A stretch of DNA of 64,000 nt from contig NZ_LT960614.1 of assembly GCF_900231165.1 (NCBI RefSeq), forward strand, positions 62,001 to 126,000, written 5' to 3'. The position numbers and the translations under genes are program-made. Each line of letters starts with the position of its first letter. The stretch's first letter is position 1. Source of the DNA: Hartmannibacter diazotrophicus. Lineage in GTDB: Bacteria > Pseudomonadota > Alphaproteobacteria > Rhizobiales > Pleomorphomonadaceae. Below the pieces are notes generated by a model. That model had not been told where the DNA came from. It saw nothing but the letters and a program-made list of their open reading frames with translations, and searched no databases. Shown piece after piece: positions 12,722 to 22,202 of this stretch.

Positions 12722-13234
12722 TCAGCCGAGATCGGCGCGGCGCGGGTAGATATGCCGCGGCGGCAGCCAGTGGTGCAGCGTGGCGATGCCGACGAGCAGC
12801 ACGCTGCCGGCCGCCACGACGAGCGAGAGCGTTCCGACATGGATCGCCGAGGTGGCGGCGACGATCGGGATGGCGCCCGCCGGCGGATGGGTGACGCGCA
12901 GGAACAGCATGACCGCGATTGCCGCACCGACGCCAAGAGCGGCGGCTGGCCAGCCGGCGGGCAGGGCTAGCAGCACGCCGACGGTCACGCCAAGCGCCAC
13001 GAGATAGCCGCCGATGACGTTGGCCGGTTGGGCGAGCGGGCTGGCAGGCTGGCCGAAGAGCAGGACGGCGGAGGCGCCGAAGGGGGCAATGAGGAACGGA
13101 AGCCCCGTGAAGGCGGCGAGCGCGCCGGAGGCGCCGATTCCCACGAGGCCGCCCATGCCCGACTTCAGGTGAGCCAGCGGAGCGGAGGAAATTGGTTCAT
13201 GACGGCGAAAGAAATGCCGGAGCTGCGTCAGCAT
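12722..13234 (-). CDS. HPP-family integral membrane protein
   Basis: A 170-residue protein with about five hydrophobic segments after a short basic N-terminus. It carries the family signature RVTHPPAGA (about residues 113-121) and GPF/APFGASAVLLF in the first half. Some HPP proteins (in plastids and cyanobacteria) are linked to nitrite transport; for this one the substrate is unknown. It is the first gene of a minus-strand run HPP-trpF-trpB-tautomerase and could supply the promoter for the trp genes. Confidence 0.88.
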   Translation of the reverse strand: MLTQLRHFFRRHEPISSAPLAHLKSGMGGLVGIGASGALAAFTGLPFLIAPFGASAVLLFGQPASPLAQPANVIGGYLVALGVTVGVLLALPAGWPAAALGVGAAIAVMLFLRVTHPPAGAIPIVAATSAIHVGTLSLVVAAGSVLLVGIATLHHWLPPRHIYPRRADLG

Positions 13235-13547
13235 GGCGCCTCACGATTGCCTGTAAAGTGATCATTTGATCTTGAAGTAATCACGGAAGAATTGATTACA
13301 AAATAATCAATTGCACACATAGCATACAGCGTCTGTCAGCAGAAACACGTAGCGACGACATCTGGCCGATCGTCCAGGGCATGGCCAAGCCGGGCCCGCG
13401 ACCCGAATGCCCGGAAAAGTGGGATCTTTCCCGCAACAATGTTGCCGGAATGGAAAAGATGCTTTGCGGTTCATTTCCGCAGGCCGGGGGATCGGCTATC
13501 CTGAGAGACCTCAAGGTGACTGAGGGAACCGATAAGGAGACTGCACC
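13235..13547. other. Divergent intergenic region, HPP / MAPEG
   Basis: 313 bases. The HPP-proximal part (13255-13325) is strongly AT-rich for this genome and holds inverted repeats, so it is the likely promoter/operator region. The MAPEG-proximal part holds no recognisable promoter; the MAPEG ribosome-binding site AAGGAG is at about 13533-13538. Confidence 0.6.
13290..13312. promoter_or_regulatory. Inverted repeat, candidate operator upstream of the HPP gene
   Basis: Perfect 9-bp arms AATTGATTA / TAATCAATT around a 5-base centre, 56 bases upstream of the HPP start. The nearby TAATCAC at 13277-13283 resembles one arm. The size and symmetry fit a dimeric regulator, but which one is unknown. 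Confidence 0.5.
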
Positions 13548-13949
13548 ATGGATGCGGCTGTCCAATCGACCGAGCTTCAGATCCTCGTCTGGAGCGTGAT
13601 CCTCCTGATTCTGCACATCGTTATCCAGACCCTGTCCCTGGTGAAGGACGCGGGCCTGTCCTATGCCTTCAGTCCGCGCGATGAGGTGCCGGGTCTCAGC
13701 CGGCTGACCGGACGGCTGACGCGAAGTCTGCGCAATTTCATTGAGACCTATCCGGCGTTCATCGGCCTCGCCCTGGCATTGGTCGCGACCGGCATGACCG
13801 GCGGCATCGGCGCGACGGGCGCGGCCCTCTGGTTCTGGGCGAGGGTGATCTACGTTCCGGTCTATGCGATCGGTCTGCCTGTCGTCCGGACGCTCGTCTG
13901 GCTGGCGTCGATCGTGGGGCTCGTGATGATGCTCCTGCCGCTGCTCTGA
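13548..13949 (+). CDS. MAPEG-family membrane protein
   Basis: A 133-residue inner-membrane protein with about four helices. Its layout matches bacterial MAPEG proteins (eicosanoid/glutathione-metabolism family): the first helix with LVWSVILLILHI, then a polar loop with SPRDEVPGLSRLTGRLTRSLRNFIETYPAF, quoted in parts: SPRDEVPG and RSLRNFIETYPAF. The Arg-Asn-Phe-x-Glu motif is the typical glutathione-site segment. The start at 13548 follows AAGGAG. Enzymatic activity in bacteria is mostly untested. Confidence 0.88.
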   Translation: MDAAVQSTELQILVWSVILLILHIVIQTLSLVKDAGLSYAFSPRDEVPGLSRLTGRLTRSLRNFIETYPAFIGLALALVATGMTGGIGATGAALWFWARVIYVPVYAIGLPVVRTLVWLASIVGLVMMLLPLL

Positions 13950-14092
13950 CGGGCCGGCTTGCCTCTTTTTGGTGCGGCGGCATGGCGATTGGTGCTGTTA
14001 CGGGAGTTTCATTTGCGGGCGAAATGGCCTAAATCCGTGCCAACGTTTCTAAATGCGCGGCGGCATGGCCGCCCGGCCGGAAAGAGCCCAGA

Positions 14093-14920
14093 ATGACCAA
14101 GACCCGGATCGATGCGACCGTTGCCCGAGTGAAGGGCGAAGGCCGCCCCGCACTCGTGACCTTCGTGACCGCCGGCGATCCCGACTACGAGACGTCGCTG
14201 AAGATCCTGAAGTCGCTGCCCGGCGCGGGCGCCGACATCATCGAGTTCGGCATGCCCTTTTCCGATCCGATGGCCGAGGGACCGCCGATCCAGGCCGCGA
14301 CCCTGCGCGCCCTCCATGGCGGCCAGACCATGGTCAAGACGCTGGAGATGGTCCGCGCCTTCCGCGCGGAGAATGACGAAACGCCGATCGTGCTGATGGG
14401 CTATTACAACCCCATCTACATCTACGGCGTCGAACGCTTCCTCGTGGATGCCAAGGCGGCCGGCGTCGACGGCCTCATCGTCGTCGACCTGCCTCCGGAA
14501 GAGGACGAGGAACTCTGCCTTCCGGCGATCAAGGCTGGCATCAGCTTCATTCGCCTTGCCACCCCGACCACCGACGACAAGCGCCTGCCGGCGGTGCTCG
14601 CCAACACCTCGGGCTTTGTCTACTACGTCTCGATCCTCGGCATCACCGGCACGGCGGCCCCGGACGCAAGCCGCGTCAAGGTCGCCGTCGAGCGCATCAA
14701 GCGGCACACGGACTTGCCCGTGATGGTCGGCTTCGGCGTCAAGACGGGTGAACAGGCGAAGACGCTTGGCAAGGACGCCGATGGGGTCGTCGTCGGCTCG
14801 GCGCTGGTCAACGCCGTCCGTGATTCCCTCGACGATGAGGGCAAGGCGACGGACGCAACCGTTGGCGCCGTCATCGCCCTTGTCGGCGAACTGGCCGAGG
14901 GCGTGCGCGCCGCGCGGTAG
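14093..14920 (+). CDS. trpA: Tryptophan synthase alpha chain
   Basis: Cleaves indole-3-glycerol phosphate to indole, channelled to TrpB. The 275 residues fit the family. Catalytic Glu in [16 protein letters not shown] and catalytic Asp in [11 protein letters not shown], plus the phosphate-binding GFGVKTGEQ. It is on the plus strand, separated from trpFB by the HPP and MAPEG genes. It therefore needs its own promoter, probably between 13950 and 14092. Confidence 0.97.
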   Translation: MTKTRIDATVARVKGEGRPALVTFVTAGDPDYETSLKILKSLPGAGADIIEFGMPFSDPMAEGPPIQAATLRALHGGQTMVKTLEMVRAFRAENDETPIVLMGYYNPIYIYGVERFLVDAKAAGVDGLIVVDLPPEEDEELCLPAIKAGISFIRLATPTTDDKRLPAVLANTSGFVYYVSILGITGTAAPDASRVKVAVERIKRHTDLPVMVGFGVKTGEQAKTLGKDADGVVVGSALVNAVRDSLDDEGKATDATVGAVIALVGELAEGVRAAR

Positions 14921-15083
14921 CGACTGCCGTCCGAGACAGGGGCAGGCATGTCGCGGGGATCGAGCGACTTCACCGTGCGATCACGCTTGCGCCAGTGCGC
15001 CGGCTGCCCTGTTGCGCCGCCGCTCGCGACTGCTTACCTTCGTTCCAGAGATTTCTGACTGCGGACCGCATGGGGACCACGCG

Positions 15084-15395
15084 GTGATCCGTTTCCTGTT
15101 CCGGCTATTCGGCTTTGTCATCTTCACGGCGGCCTTCATCGCGATGATCGCCGACGGCGTTCGCTCGATCGCGGCGGACCGCCTGATCCTGACAAAGCTC
15201 GGTGAGACCTGGTCGGCCATCAGTCCCGCCAGCCTGATCGGCGCGCAGACCTCGGTGACGAGCCATCTCGGGCCTCTCGTCTGGGATCCGCTGGTCGTGT
15301 CGCTGCTTCTGCTGCCGACCTTCGCGGTGGGATTCGTCCTCGGGCTTGCCCTGATGGTCATCGGAAAGGACCGGACGGCGCAGTTGGAAGATTGA
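15084..15395 (+). CDS. Small inner-membrane protein, conserved in rhizobia
   Basis: 103 residues from a GTG start. There are two hydrophobic helices: [18 protein letters not shown] at the N-terminus and [20 protein letters not shown] near the C-terminus, separated by about 50 polar residues ([18 protein letters not shown]). I recall similar short proteins of unknown function in Hyphomicrobiales. The GTG start is chosen because hydrophobic coding begins there; no strong ribosome-binding site is seen. It sits 68 bases before msrA on the same strand. Confidence 0.75.
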   Translation: MIRFLFRLFGFVIFTAAFIAMIADGVRSIAADRLILTKLGETWSAISPASLIGAQTSVTSHLGPLVWDPLVVSLLLLPTFAVGFVLGLALMVIGKDRTAQLED

Positions 15396-15463
15396 GACGC
15401 TTGAACGACCCCGCGGAAGGAAGTGCTGCGGCGACGGCCGTTCCCGTCATGAGGAGAGATGCC

Positions 15464-16135
15464 ATGTTTCTCGCGGACATGCTGAACCGGAAGCTGAAGC
15501 TGCCGACGCCCGAGGAGGCGATCCCGGGCCGCGCCCAGCCGATCCCGACCGCCGCAACCCATTTCGTCAACGGCAACCCGCTGAAGGGCCCCTATCCCGA
15601 CGGGATCGAGACCATCGTTCTCGGCCTTGGCTGCTTCTGGGGCGCGGAGCGCAAGTTCTGGCAGTTGCCGGGCGTCTGGGGCACCGCCGTCGGCTACGCG
15701 GCGGGTCTCACCGAGAACCCGACCTATCAGGAGGTCTGCACGGGCCTTACCGGCCACAACGAGGTGGTGCTCGTCGCCTTCGACCCCAAGGTCGTCTCGC
15801 TCGACAAGGTGCTGAAGACCTTCTGGGAGAGCCACGACCCGACGCAGGGCATGCGCCAGGGCAATGACACCGGCACGCAGTACCGTTCGGGCATCTACGT
15901 GAGTTCGCCCGAGCAGCGCGCCGTCGCCGAGGCCTCGCGCGCGATGTACCAGGAGGCGCTGAGCCGCGCCGGCCGGGGCCAGAAGATCACCACCGAGATC
16001 CTCGATGCGGGTCCCTTCTATTTCGCGGAAGGCTACCACCAGCAGTATCTTGCCAAGAACCCGGAAGGCTATTGCGGCCTTGGCGGAACGGGCGTTTCCT
16101 GCCCGCTGCCGACCGGTGTCGCGGCCGCTGGCTGA
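15464..16135 (+). CDS. msrA: Peptide-methionine (S)-S-oxide reductase MsrA
   Basis: Repairs oxidised methionine (S epimer). 223 residues; the catalytic Cys is in [14 protein letters not shown]. Other motifs are [35 protein letters not shown], and a C-terminal [16 protein letters not shown] carrying a resolving-Cys candidate. The ATG at 15464 follows AGGAGAG. The approximately 50-residue extension before GCFWG is typical of the rhizobial form. It converges on etfB with only 51 bases between the stops. Confidence 0.96.
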   Translation: MFLADMLNRKLKLPTPEEAIPGRAQPIPTAATHFVNGNPLKGPYPDGIETIVLGLGCFWGAERKFWQLPGVWGTAVGYAAGLTENPTYQEVCTGLTGHNEVVLVAFDPKVVSLDKVLKTFWESHDPTQGMRQGNDTGTQYRSGIYVSSPEQRAVAEASRAMYQEALSRAGRGQKITTEILDAGPFYFAEGYHQQYLAKNPEGYCGLGGTGVSCPLPTGVAAAG

Positions 16136-16186
16136 CCGAAAACCATTCATCGCCTCGCGGAGCGCCCCTCTGCTGGGCGATGACCT

Positions 16187-16960
16187 CTATCCGGCCTTGG
16201 GGCCCAGACCCAATCCTTCCAGATAGGACAGGATCTCTTCCGCCGCTTCGCGCGGATCGGGGTCGACCAGCAGTTTGCCGCCGCCGCCCGCCGCCTGCGT
16301 CGCGGCCTTGAGCCGGTCCGCGGCGGACGCGCCGGCCGCCACCTTTGCCATCATCTTCGGGCGCTTGCGATAGGGCCGCTCCTCGAAGGCCTGAGCACCA
16401 GTGGCCACCTTCTCTTCAATCACGACATCAAGCCGCTGGATTGCACCGCGCCGCGCCGCTCCAGCGGCAAAGGGCAGGGGTGCGGGCGCCGAAGGGCTTA
16501 CCGCGATCACCGCAGGCGCGCGAACCACGAGCCGTCGACGCGCGCCGCGCCCGAGCGCCTGTTCCACGGCCAACACCCCGTCCCCTTTCGCCTCGATTGA
16601 AACGACATCGCCGACCACCGGCCAGCCAAGGGCCTTGGCCAAAAGGTAGGGCAGGAGGCCGGTATCCTCGCCGCCCTGTCCCTGCTTGCCGGTCAGGACA
16701 AGATCGGGCCGAAGCTCGGCAAGGACGCTCGCCAGCGCCGGAACGGCATCGACCGCCGTATCGATCGGCGCATGCAGGATCGTGGCAAGCCCGTGTCCGA
16801 GCGCATCGGCGATCCCGTCCACCGTCGGTCCGGCATGAAGGCCGATTGGATCGCCGCAAAGCATCCTGCCGAGGCGAATCGCCTGCAACTCGTTGCGCGA
16901 CGGCGCCCCCTTGCCCGAGACCGGGTGACGGGCGGCGGCAAGACAGACGACGACCTTCAT
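16187..16960 (-). CDS. etfB: Electron-transfer flavoprotein beta-subunit-like protein (dimethylglycine pathway)
   Basis: 257 residues resembling EtfB: MKVVVCL start, NELQAIRLG, LVLTGKQGQGGEDTGLLP (nucleotide-binding segment) and a C-terminal alpha-helical tail. Last gene of the betaine operon, overlapping etfA by 4 bases (ATGA). In pseudomonads, diverged EtfAB pairs next to dgcAB are thought to take electrons from dimethylglycine demethylation; the same role is inferred here. It is more diverged from housekeeping EtfB than usual (the CK.V.D motif is absent). Confidence 0.88.
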   Translation of the reverse strand: MKVVVCLAAARHPVSGKGAPSRNELQAIRLGRMLCGDPIGLHAGPTVDGIADALGHGLATILHAPIDTAVDAVPALASVLAELRPDLVLTGKQGQGGEDTGLLPYLLAKALGWPVVGDVVSIEAKGDGVLAVEQALGRGARRRLVVRAPAVIAVSPSAPAPLPFAAGAARRGAIQRLDVVIEEKVATGAQAFEERPYRKRPKMMAKVAAGASAADRLKAATQAAGGGGKLLVDPDPREAAEEILSYLEGLGLGPKAG

Positions 16961-18183
16961 GGCGCTGTCCTTTCCGCGACAAGATCGAGAAGCGCCGGGA
17001 TGACCTTTTGCGCGTCGGCGACGATGGCAAGGCCGGCCCGCTCGATCATCGCCGCATGCAGGTCCGTGTTGACCGCGATCACATGCTCGCAGTCGGCAAC
17101 GCCCTGGAGGTGCTGCGGCGCGCCGGCGATCCCGAGCGCGAAATAGCAGGTCGCCGAAAGCACGGTTCCCGACGCGCCGACCTGCGCTGCGCGCGGCATG
17201 AGCCCGGCGTCGCAGACGACGCGGCTTGCGCCGGGTGTGCCGTTGAGCGCTGCGGCAAGCTGGCGGAAGCCGGAAAAATCGCTGACGCCGTTGCCGGCGG
17301 AGACGACGAAGGTCGCATCGGCGAGCGACACCGTCGCCGGATCGGCCGGCACGAAGACGGCATCGGCGAGCGCGCGATTGCTTGTCGAAACGGACAGGTC
17401 TGTCTTATGGGCGATATCGCGTGCCTCGGCCCGATCGCCGCTGTGGGGCGCAACCGCATCGGGCGCAAGCGAGATCATCCGTGGCAGCTTCCCGCGTTGC
17501 TCGATCCGGCGGCCCTTTGCGGCCCGGGTGATGGCGGATGCCGAAAGGCTTTCCGCGCCGGCAAAGAGCGGCTCGCCGATCTCCGCCGCAACGCGCCGGG
17601 CAAGGTCGCCGCCGTCGATGCTCTCGCAAAAGAGGATGTGCCTCAGCGACAGGCTGCCGGCAAGGGCCGTGACGAAGGCGGCGGTGCTCTCCGGGTCGTA
17701 GTCCCCGGCAAGGTAGACAGAATAGTCGATCACGCGGTCCGCGCCGACTTCGCCGAGCCCTTCGCAGGCGCCGTTGACGAGCGCGAGAACGGCGCCGCCG
17801 CCGGCATCGGCCAGCAGGCGCGCCGCGCCGAGAAGCTGGCGGCCATGCGGCGTCAGCCGGCCTTTTGCCGTCTCCGGCAGGGCCGCGACGAGGAAGGCCG
17901 GACTGTCGATGATGCGCAGCCTCGGCGCCGCCGCAGCCGCCGCGACACCCTCGCCAATGGCCGTATGGCCGCCGTCGCGTCGCGCCCGGTCATATCGCGG
18001 CCTCGGCTCCAGCCGCAGGCGCGAGGCAAGCCAGTCTCCGCGCGGATCGCGCCGGGGCCGGCCCGTCGGCCCGACCTCTGGCGCGGCGGCCGTCTGCACC
18101 TCGATGCCGAAGCGCGGACGACCGCTACCGGGTACAATCCGTGCGGCACGGTCCGCCCTTGGGTCGCGTCGGGTCCGGTTCAT
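16957..18183 (-). CDS. etfA: Electron-transfer flavoprotein alpha-subunit-like protein (dimethylglycine pathway)
   Basis: 408 residues. The C-terminal half is the EtfA FAD domain: VVSAGNGVSDFSGFRQLA, SRVVCDAGLMPRAAQVGASG, ALGIAGAPQHLQGV, IAVNTD. The N-terminus has about 70 extra Arg/Pro-rich residues not found in housekeeping EtfA. The start overlaps the dgcB stop (ATGA), and the stop overlaps the etfB start. It should act with EtfB as the electron acceptor of the DgcAB system, passing electrons to the quinone pool. That is inference from context. Confidence 0.88.
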   Translation of the reverse strand: MNRTRRDPRADRAARIVPGSGRPRFGIEVQTAAAPEVGPTGRPRRDPRGDWLASRLRLEPRPRYDRARRDGGHTAIGEGVAAAAAAPRLRIIDSPAFLVAALPETAKGRLTPHGRQLLGAARLLADAGGGAVLALVNGACEGLGEVGADRVIDYSVYLAGDYDPESTAAFVTALAGSLSLRHILFCESIDGGDLARRVAAEIGEPLFAGAESLSASAITRAAKGRRIEQRGKLPRMISLAPDAVAPHSGDRAEARDIAHKTDLSVSTSNRALADAVFVPADPATVSLADATFVVSAGNGVSDFSGFRQLAAALNGTPGASRVVCDAGLMPRAAQVGASGTVLSATCYFALGIAGAPQHLQGVADCEHVIAVNTDLHAAMIERAGLAIVADAQKVIPALLDLVAERTAP

Positions 18184-20084
18184 TCCGCCGCCTCCCGCAG
18201 CGGGGCGGTGCCCGCAGCCTCATGCGCCATCAGCATCAATTCGGCGATATCCTTCACCTCGGGCCGGTCGCCCGTGACGCCTTCCAGCATCGCCGTGCAC
18301 ATCGGGCAGGCGACCGCGACGATTGGCGCGCCCGTCTCCCTGGCCTGTCCCATGCGAAGGTCCGGGATGCGCGTGTCGCCGGGAATGTCGGCAACCGGCG
18401 CGCCGCCCCCGCCGCCGCAGCACATCGACCGCTTGCCCGAACGCACCATCTCGGCGCGATTAAGCCCCAGCGCATCGAGAAGCGCGCGCGGCGCCTCGAT
18501 CTCGCCGTTGTAGCGGCCGAGGTAGCAGGGATCGTGATAGGTCACCGCGCCCGAAAGGCTGCCCAGTTCGATGCGGCCCGAGGCGGCGAGATCGGCGAGG
18601 AAGGCCGAATGGTGCCCGACCTCGAACGCGCCGCCAAACTGTGGATATTCGTTGCGGATCACGTGGAGAGCGTGTGGATCGGCGGTGAGGATCCTGTTGA
18701 AGGAGCGCGCGCGGAGCGTTGCGATATTGGCCTTCGCCAGCATCTGAAACGTCGCCTCGTCGCCGAGCCGGCGGGCAAGGTCGCCGCAGTCGCGCTCCTC
18801 GGGCCCAAGCACCGCATAGTCGACGCCGGCCGCGTCGAGCAACGTGACGAGGGCCCGGAGCGTGCGGCCGTAGCGAAGCTCGAAGGCGCCCTCGCCGAGC
18901 CAGAGCAGAACGTCGGCACGCTCGCCCTCCTTGAGGACCCTGAGCGGACGCCCGGCGGCAAAATCGGTGCGGCTGGCGAGCGCCCGTCCGCCGGGCTCCT
19001 CGGCCTGCCGCATGTCGAGGAGAGGCTGGGCCGCCTTTTCCGGCGGGCGGCCGAGTTCCATGGTCTGGAAGCGCCTGAGATCGACGATGGCGTCGACATG
19101 CTCGATCATCATCGGGCATTCCTCGACGCAGGCCCGGCAGGTGGTGCAGGACCAGAGCGTATCCGGATGAATCATGGCGCCCTCGCCGATGATGGCCGCG
19201 TGCGGACCGCCGCTGCCGGCGACATCGCGCGCATTCGGATAGGGGCTGCCAGCATAGGCCGGTGCGTCGGGCACGAGGCTTGAGACGAGGTCCTGGATCA
19301 GCCGTTTAGGGTTCAGTGGCTGCCCACTGGCAAAGGCCGGGCAGGCAAGCTCGCAGCGTCCGCACTGGATGCAGGCGTCGAATCCGAGCAGTCGGTTCCA
19401 CGTGAAATCGGCCGGCGTCTCGGTGCCGAGCTTCTCGTCCTTTTCCAGATCGAGCGGTCGCAGCGCGGTCTCGCGCCGACCCTCGAAACGCCCGCTGCGG
19501 GGATGGGCGGCCAGATGCAGCGCGCCGGCGAGCGCGTGGCGCAGCGGGCCGTTATCGAGGAAAACGACGAGGCCGGCGCCGCCGATGGCGGCGAGCACGA
19601 GACCCGCGCCGGCGAGGACCGGAGAGCCGGCCGCGTTCCCGATGGCAGCGAGAAAGCCCCCGATCCCGTAGCCGACGAGCAGGAAAGGAAGGGTCTGGAA
19701 CCTTCCGGCGGACAGGTTCTTTGGCCGCGTCGGAATGCGCCGCCGCCCGACCATCACGCTGCCGGCGAGCATGACGCCGAAGGTGAGCGCCACGAGCCAC
19801 CAGTAGGGCCGGGCATGGCCGAGGACCGGCAGGAGGCCGAGGAGCGCGAGGCCCGAGCCCGCCAGCAGGCCGCCGGCGACCAGCGCATGCATGCGGGCCG
19901 TGAAGGGGTCGCGGGCAACGACATCATGGACGTCGTGCAGGTAGCGCCTGGGCAACGCCTTGAGCCCGTCGAACCAGTCGACGGCCGCCGGCTTGCCAAT
20001 GCGCCACAACCGCGCCCGCTTCAGGGCGACGGCTACCGCCGCAAGGGCGAGCGCGAGGATCAGAAGGGGAAAGAGGAGGGTCAT
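18180..20084 (-). CDS. dgcB: Dimethylglycine demethylation protein DgcB (membrane Fe-S protein)
   Basis: 634 residues. Several N-terminal membrane helices (about 1-20, 66-90, 95-112, 133-175) are followed by two 4Fe-4S motifs, CIQCGRCELACP (Cys 238, 241, 244, 248) and CTTCRACVEECP. C-terminal CCG-type domains follow (YHDPCYLGRYNG, MCCGGGGGAP), as in heterodisulfide-reductase subunits. It begins 10 bases after the dgcA stop. In Pseudomonas, dgcB with dgcA is required for growth on dimethylglycine. The membrane part suggests direct delivery of electrons to the respiratory chain. Confidence 0.92.
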   Translation of the reverse strand: MTLLFPLLILALALAAVAVALKRARLWRIGKPAAVDWFDGLKALPRRYLHDVHDVVARDPFTARMHALVAGGLLAGSGLALLGLLPVLGHARPYWWLVALTFGVMLAGSVMVGRRRIPTRPKNLSAGRFQTLPFLLVGYGIGGFLAAIGNAAGSPVLAGAGLVLAAIGGAGLVVFLDNGPLRHALAGALHLAAHPRSGRFEGRRETALRPLDLEKDEKLGTETPADFTWNRLLGFDACIQCGRCELACPAFASGQPLNPKRLIQDLVSSLVPDAPAYAGSPYPNARDVAGSGGPHAAIIGEGAMIHPDTLWSCTTCRACVEECPMMIEHVDAIVDLRRFQTMELGRPPEKAAQPLLDMRQAEEPGGRALASRTDFAAGRPLRVLKEGERADVLLWLGEGAFELRYGRTLRALVTLLDAAGVDYAVLGPEERDCGDLARRLGDEATFQMLAKANIATLRARSFNRILTADPHALHVIRNEYPQFGGAFEVGHHSAFLADLAASGRIELGSLSGAVTYHDPCYLGRYNGEIEAPRALLDALGLNRAEMVRSGKRSMCCGGGGGAPVADIPGDTRIPDLRMGQARETGAPIVAVACPMCTAMLEGVTGDRPEVKDIAELMLMAHEAAGTAPLREAAE

Positions 20085-20094
20085 GGCGTCCCCC

Positions 20095-22134
20095 TCACAT
20101 GTCCTTCACGAGGCGAAGCGCGTCGTAGATCGCCGCGTGGATGTTGCGTCCAGCGAGCGCGTCGCCGATGCGGTAGAGCTGGTAGCCCTGACCGAGCGGC
20201 CAGGGCTGCGGCTTGCCGGCGATGACGCTTGCCTGGTCGATGATCCCCTCGTTGACCGAGCCTTCGACGAGGCCGTTGTAGAGCTCCTCGACCGGCAGGG
20301 TGCCGTAGTCGGCGACGACGCGGTCGATGACGCGCTCTTCCTCGGCGTCGGTCATCGTGTTGCGGAGCACGGCGATGAGCCGGTTGCCTTCCGGGTAAAC
20401 CTCCATCAGCTCCGTGTTCGGGGTCATGATGACGCCGAGCTTGTAGAGTTCGCGCAGGTGGATCGGCTGGTTGGTCGTGCCGACCTCTTCAGCGACCATC
20501 CGGTCGTGGGTGACCACCTCGACGAGGCAACCCTTTTTCGCCAGCACTTCGGCGGTGGAGGAGGCGTTGTGGCCGCCGATCTCGTCATAGACGAGCACGG
20601 TACCGGTCGGCTCGACCGAGCCGGTGAGGACGTCGGCGGTCGTCACCACGTGCTCATGACCCTTGGCGTAGCCCGTCGTGGCCGTGCCGCCGGTGGCGAG
20701 AATGACGATATCCGGGTTTTCGGCCTTTACCATCTCGGGCGTTGCGGCCGTTCCAAGACGAAGGTCGACGCCCTTCTTGACCACTTGCGCATGCAGCCAG
20801 CGCGGAATGCCCGAAAGCGCCTCGCGCCAGGTCGCCTTGGAGGCAATGTTGATCTGGCCGCCGGTGACCGTGTCCTTTTCAAAGAGCACCACGTCATGGC
20901 CGCGTTCGGCCGCAACCCGCGCCGCCTCCAGCCCGCCGGGACCGGCGCCGACGACGACGACCTTGCGTTTGGTGTCCGCCTTTTGGATCACGTGCGGCAT
21001 GGTCGCCTCGCGGCCCGTCGCGGCATTCTGGATGCACAGCGCGTCGCCGCCGACATAGATGCGGTCGATGCAGTAGCCGGCGCCGACGCATTGCCGGATG
21101 TCGTCCTCCCGGCCTTCCGTCAGCTTCTTGACCAGATGCGGGTCGGCAATGTGCGCGCGGGTCATGGCGATCATGTCGACATGACCTTCGGCGACGGCAC
21201 GTGCGCCGGTGGCAAGATCGGTCACGCGCTGGGCGTGGAAGACGGCCACGTCCACCTCGCGCTTGATGGCGCTCGGCAGGAACAGGAAGGGCGCGACCGG
21301 GAAACTCATGTTCGGCAGCGAGATGGCATGGGCGATGTGGTCGCGCGCCTGCCCGCCAATGATGTTGAGGAAGTCGACGAGGCCGCGCCGGGCGTATTCC
21401 GTCGCGATCGCCAGGCAGTCCTCCTGCGAGAGCCCGTCCTCGATCATCTCGTCGCCGGACATGCGCATGCCGATGACATAGTCGTCGCCCACCGCCTCGC
21501 GCATCGCGGAAAGCACCTCGATGCCGAATCGCATGCGGTTCTGAAGGCTTCCGCCATATTCGTCGCTGCGCAAGTTGATCGAGGGCGACCAGAACTGGTC
21601 GACGAGGTGCCCGTGCGCGGCGGAGATCTCGCAGCCGTCGAGGCCACCGTCCTTGCAACGCTTGGCGGCGGCGGCGAAATCCTTGACGATGCGGCGGATC
21701 TCGGCTTTTTCCAGCTGCTTCGGAATGGTGCGCGAGGCCGGCTCCCGCCGGGGGGAGGCGGAAACGGTCGGGAACCAGTTTTCCGTGTCCCACTTGGTGC
21801 GCCGGCCCATGTGGGTGAGCTGGATCATCAGCTTGGCGCCATGCCTGTGAACACGGTCGGCAAACTCCTGGAAATAGGGAACGACGCTGTCGTCGGCGAC
21901 CGAGATCTGGTTCCACGGCGCGGCCGGGCTGTCGAGCGCGACGGACGAAGAGCCGCCGAACATGGTGAGCCCGATGCCGCCCTTGGCCTTTTCCGCGTGA
22001 TAGAGCTGGTAGCGCTCCTGCGGCTTGCCGTCCTTGCCGTAGCCGGGGGCGTGCGAGGTCGACATCACGCGGTTGCGGATGGTCAGGCCCTTGATCGTCA
22101 GCGGTTTGAGGAGCGCGTCGGCGTTGGCGATCAT
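20095..22134 (-). CDS. dgcA: Dimethylglycine demethylase subunit DgcA (NADH:flavin oxidoreductase type)
   Basis: 679 residues, same architecture as trimethylamine dehydrogenase and 2,4-dienoyl-CoA reductase. An N-terminal TIM barrel binds FMN (LLKPLTIKGLTIRNRVMS, QLTHMGRRTKWD, SAAHGHLVDQFWSP). A 4Fe-4S cluster follows (C-x2-C region around IRQCVGAGYCIDR), then FAD/NAD-binding domains (VVVVGAGPGGLEAARVAAERG). The ATG at 22134 is chosen because the family starts at this point. It converts dimethylglycine to sarcosine with DgcB. A 68-base gap separates it from the lipoprotein gene. Confidence 0.93.
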   Translation of the reverse strand: MIANADALLKPLTIKGLTIRNRVMSTSHAPGYGKDGKPQERYQLYHAEKAKGGIGLTMFGGSSSVALDSPAAPWNQISVADDSVVPYFQEFADRVHRHGAKLMIQLTHMGRRTKWDTENWFPTVSASPRREPASRTIPKQLEKAEIRRIVKDFAAAAKRCKDGGLDGCEISAAHGHLVDQFWSPSINLRSDEYGGSLQNRMRFGIEVLSAMREAVGDDYVIGMRMSGDEMIEDGLSQEDCLAIATEYARRGLVDFLNIIGGQARDHIAHAISLPNMSFPVAPFLFLPSAIKREVDVAVFHAQRVTDLATGARAVAEGHVDMIAMTRAHIADPHLVKKLTEGREDDIRQCVGAGYCIDRIYVGGDALCIQNAATGREATMPHVIQKADTKRKVVVVGAGPGGLEAARVAAERGHDVVLFEKDTVTGGQINIASKATWREALSGIPRWLHAQVVKKGVDLRLGTAATPEMVKAENPDIVILATGGTATTGYAKGHEHVVTTADVLTGSVEPTGTVLVYDEIGGHNASSTAEVLAKKGCLVEVVTHDRMVAEEVGTTNQPIHLRELYKLGVIMTPNTELMEVYPEGNRLIAVLRNTMTDAEEERVIDRVVADYGTLPVEELYNGLVEGSVNEGIIDQASVIAGKPQPWPLGQGYQLYRIGDALAGRNIHAAIYDALRLVKDM

Positions 22135-22202
22135 GCGTGTCGTTCCCGTTTGTCGGTCTTGGGCCGGATCGGGCGCAACCTTTGCCCGCCCGGCCGATAG
22201 GA

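Noticed and set aside
19960-22200. A 746-codon open frame opposite dgcB/dgcA
   Set aside because: Antisense of dgcA; the protein is low-complexity His/Asp/Val/Arg-rich, as expected from a shadow frame.
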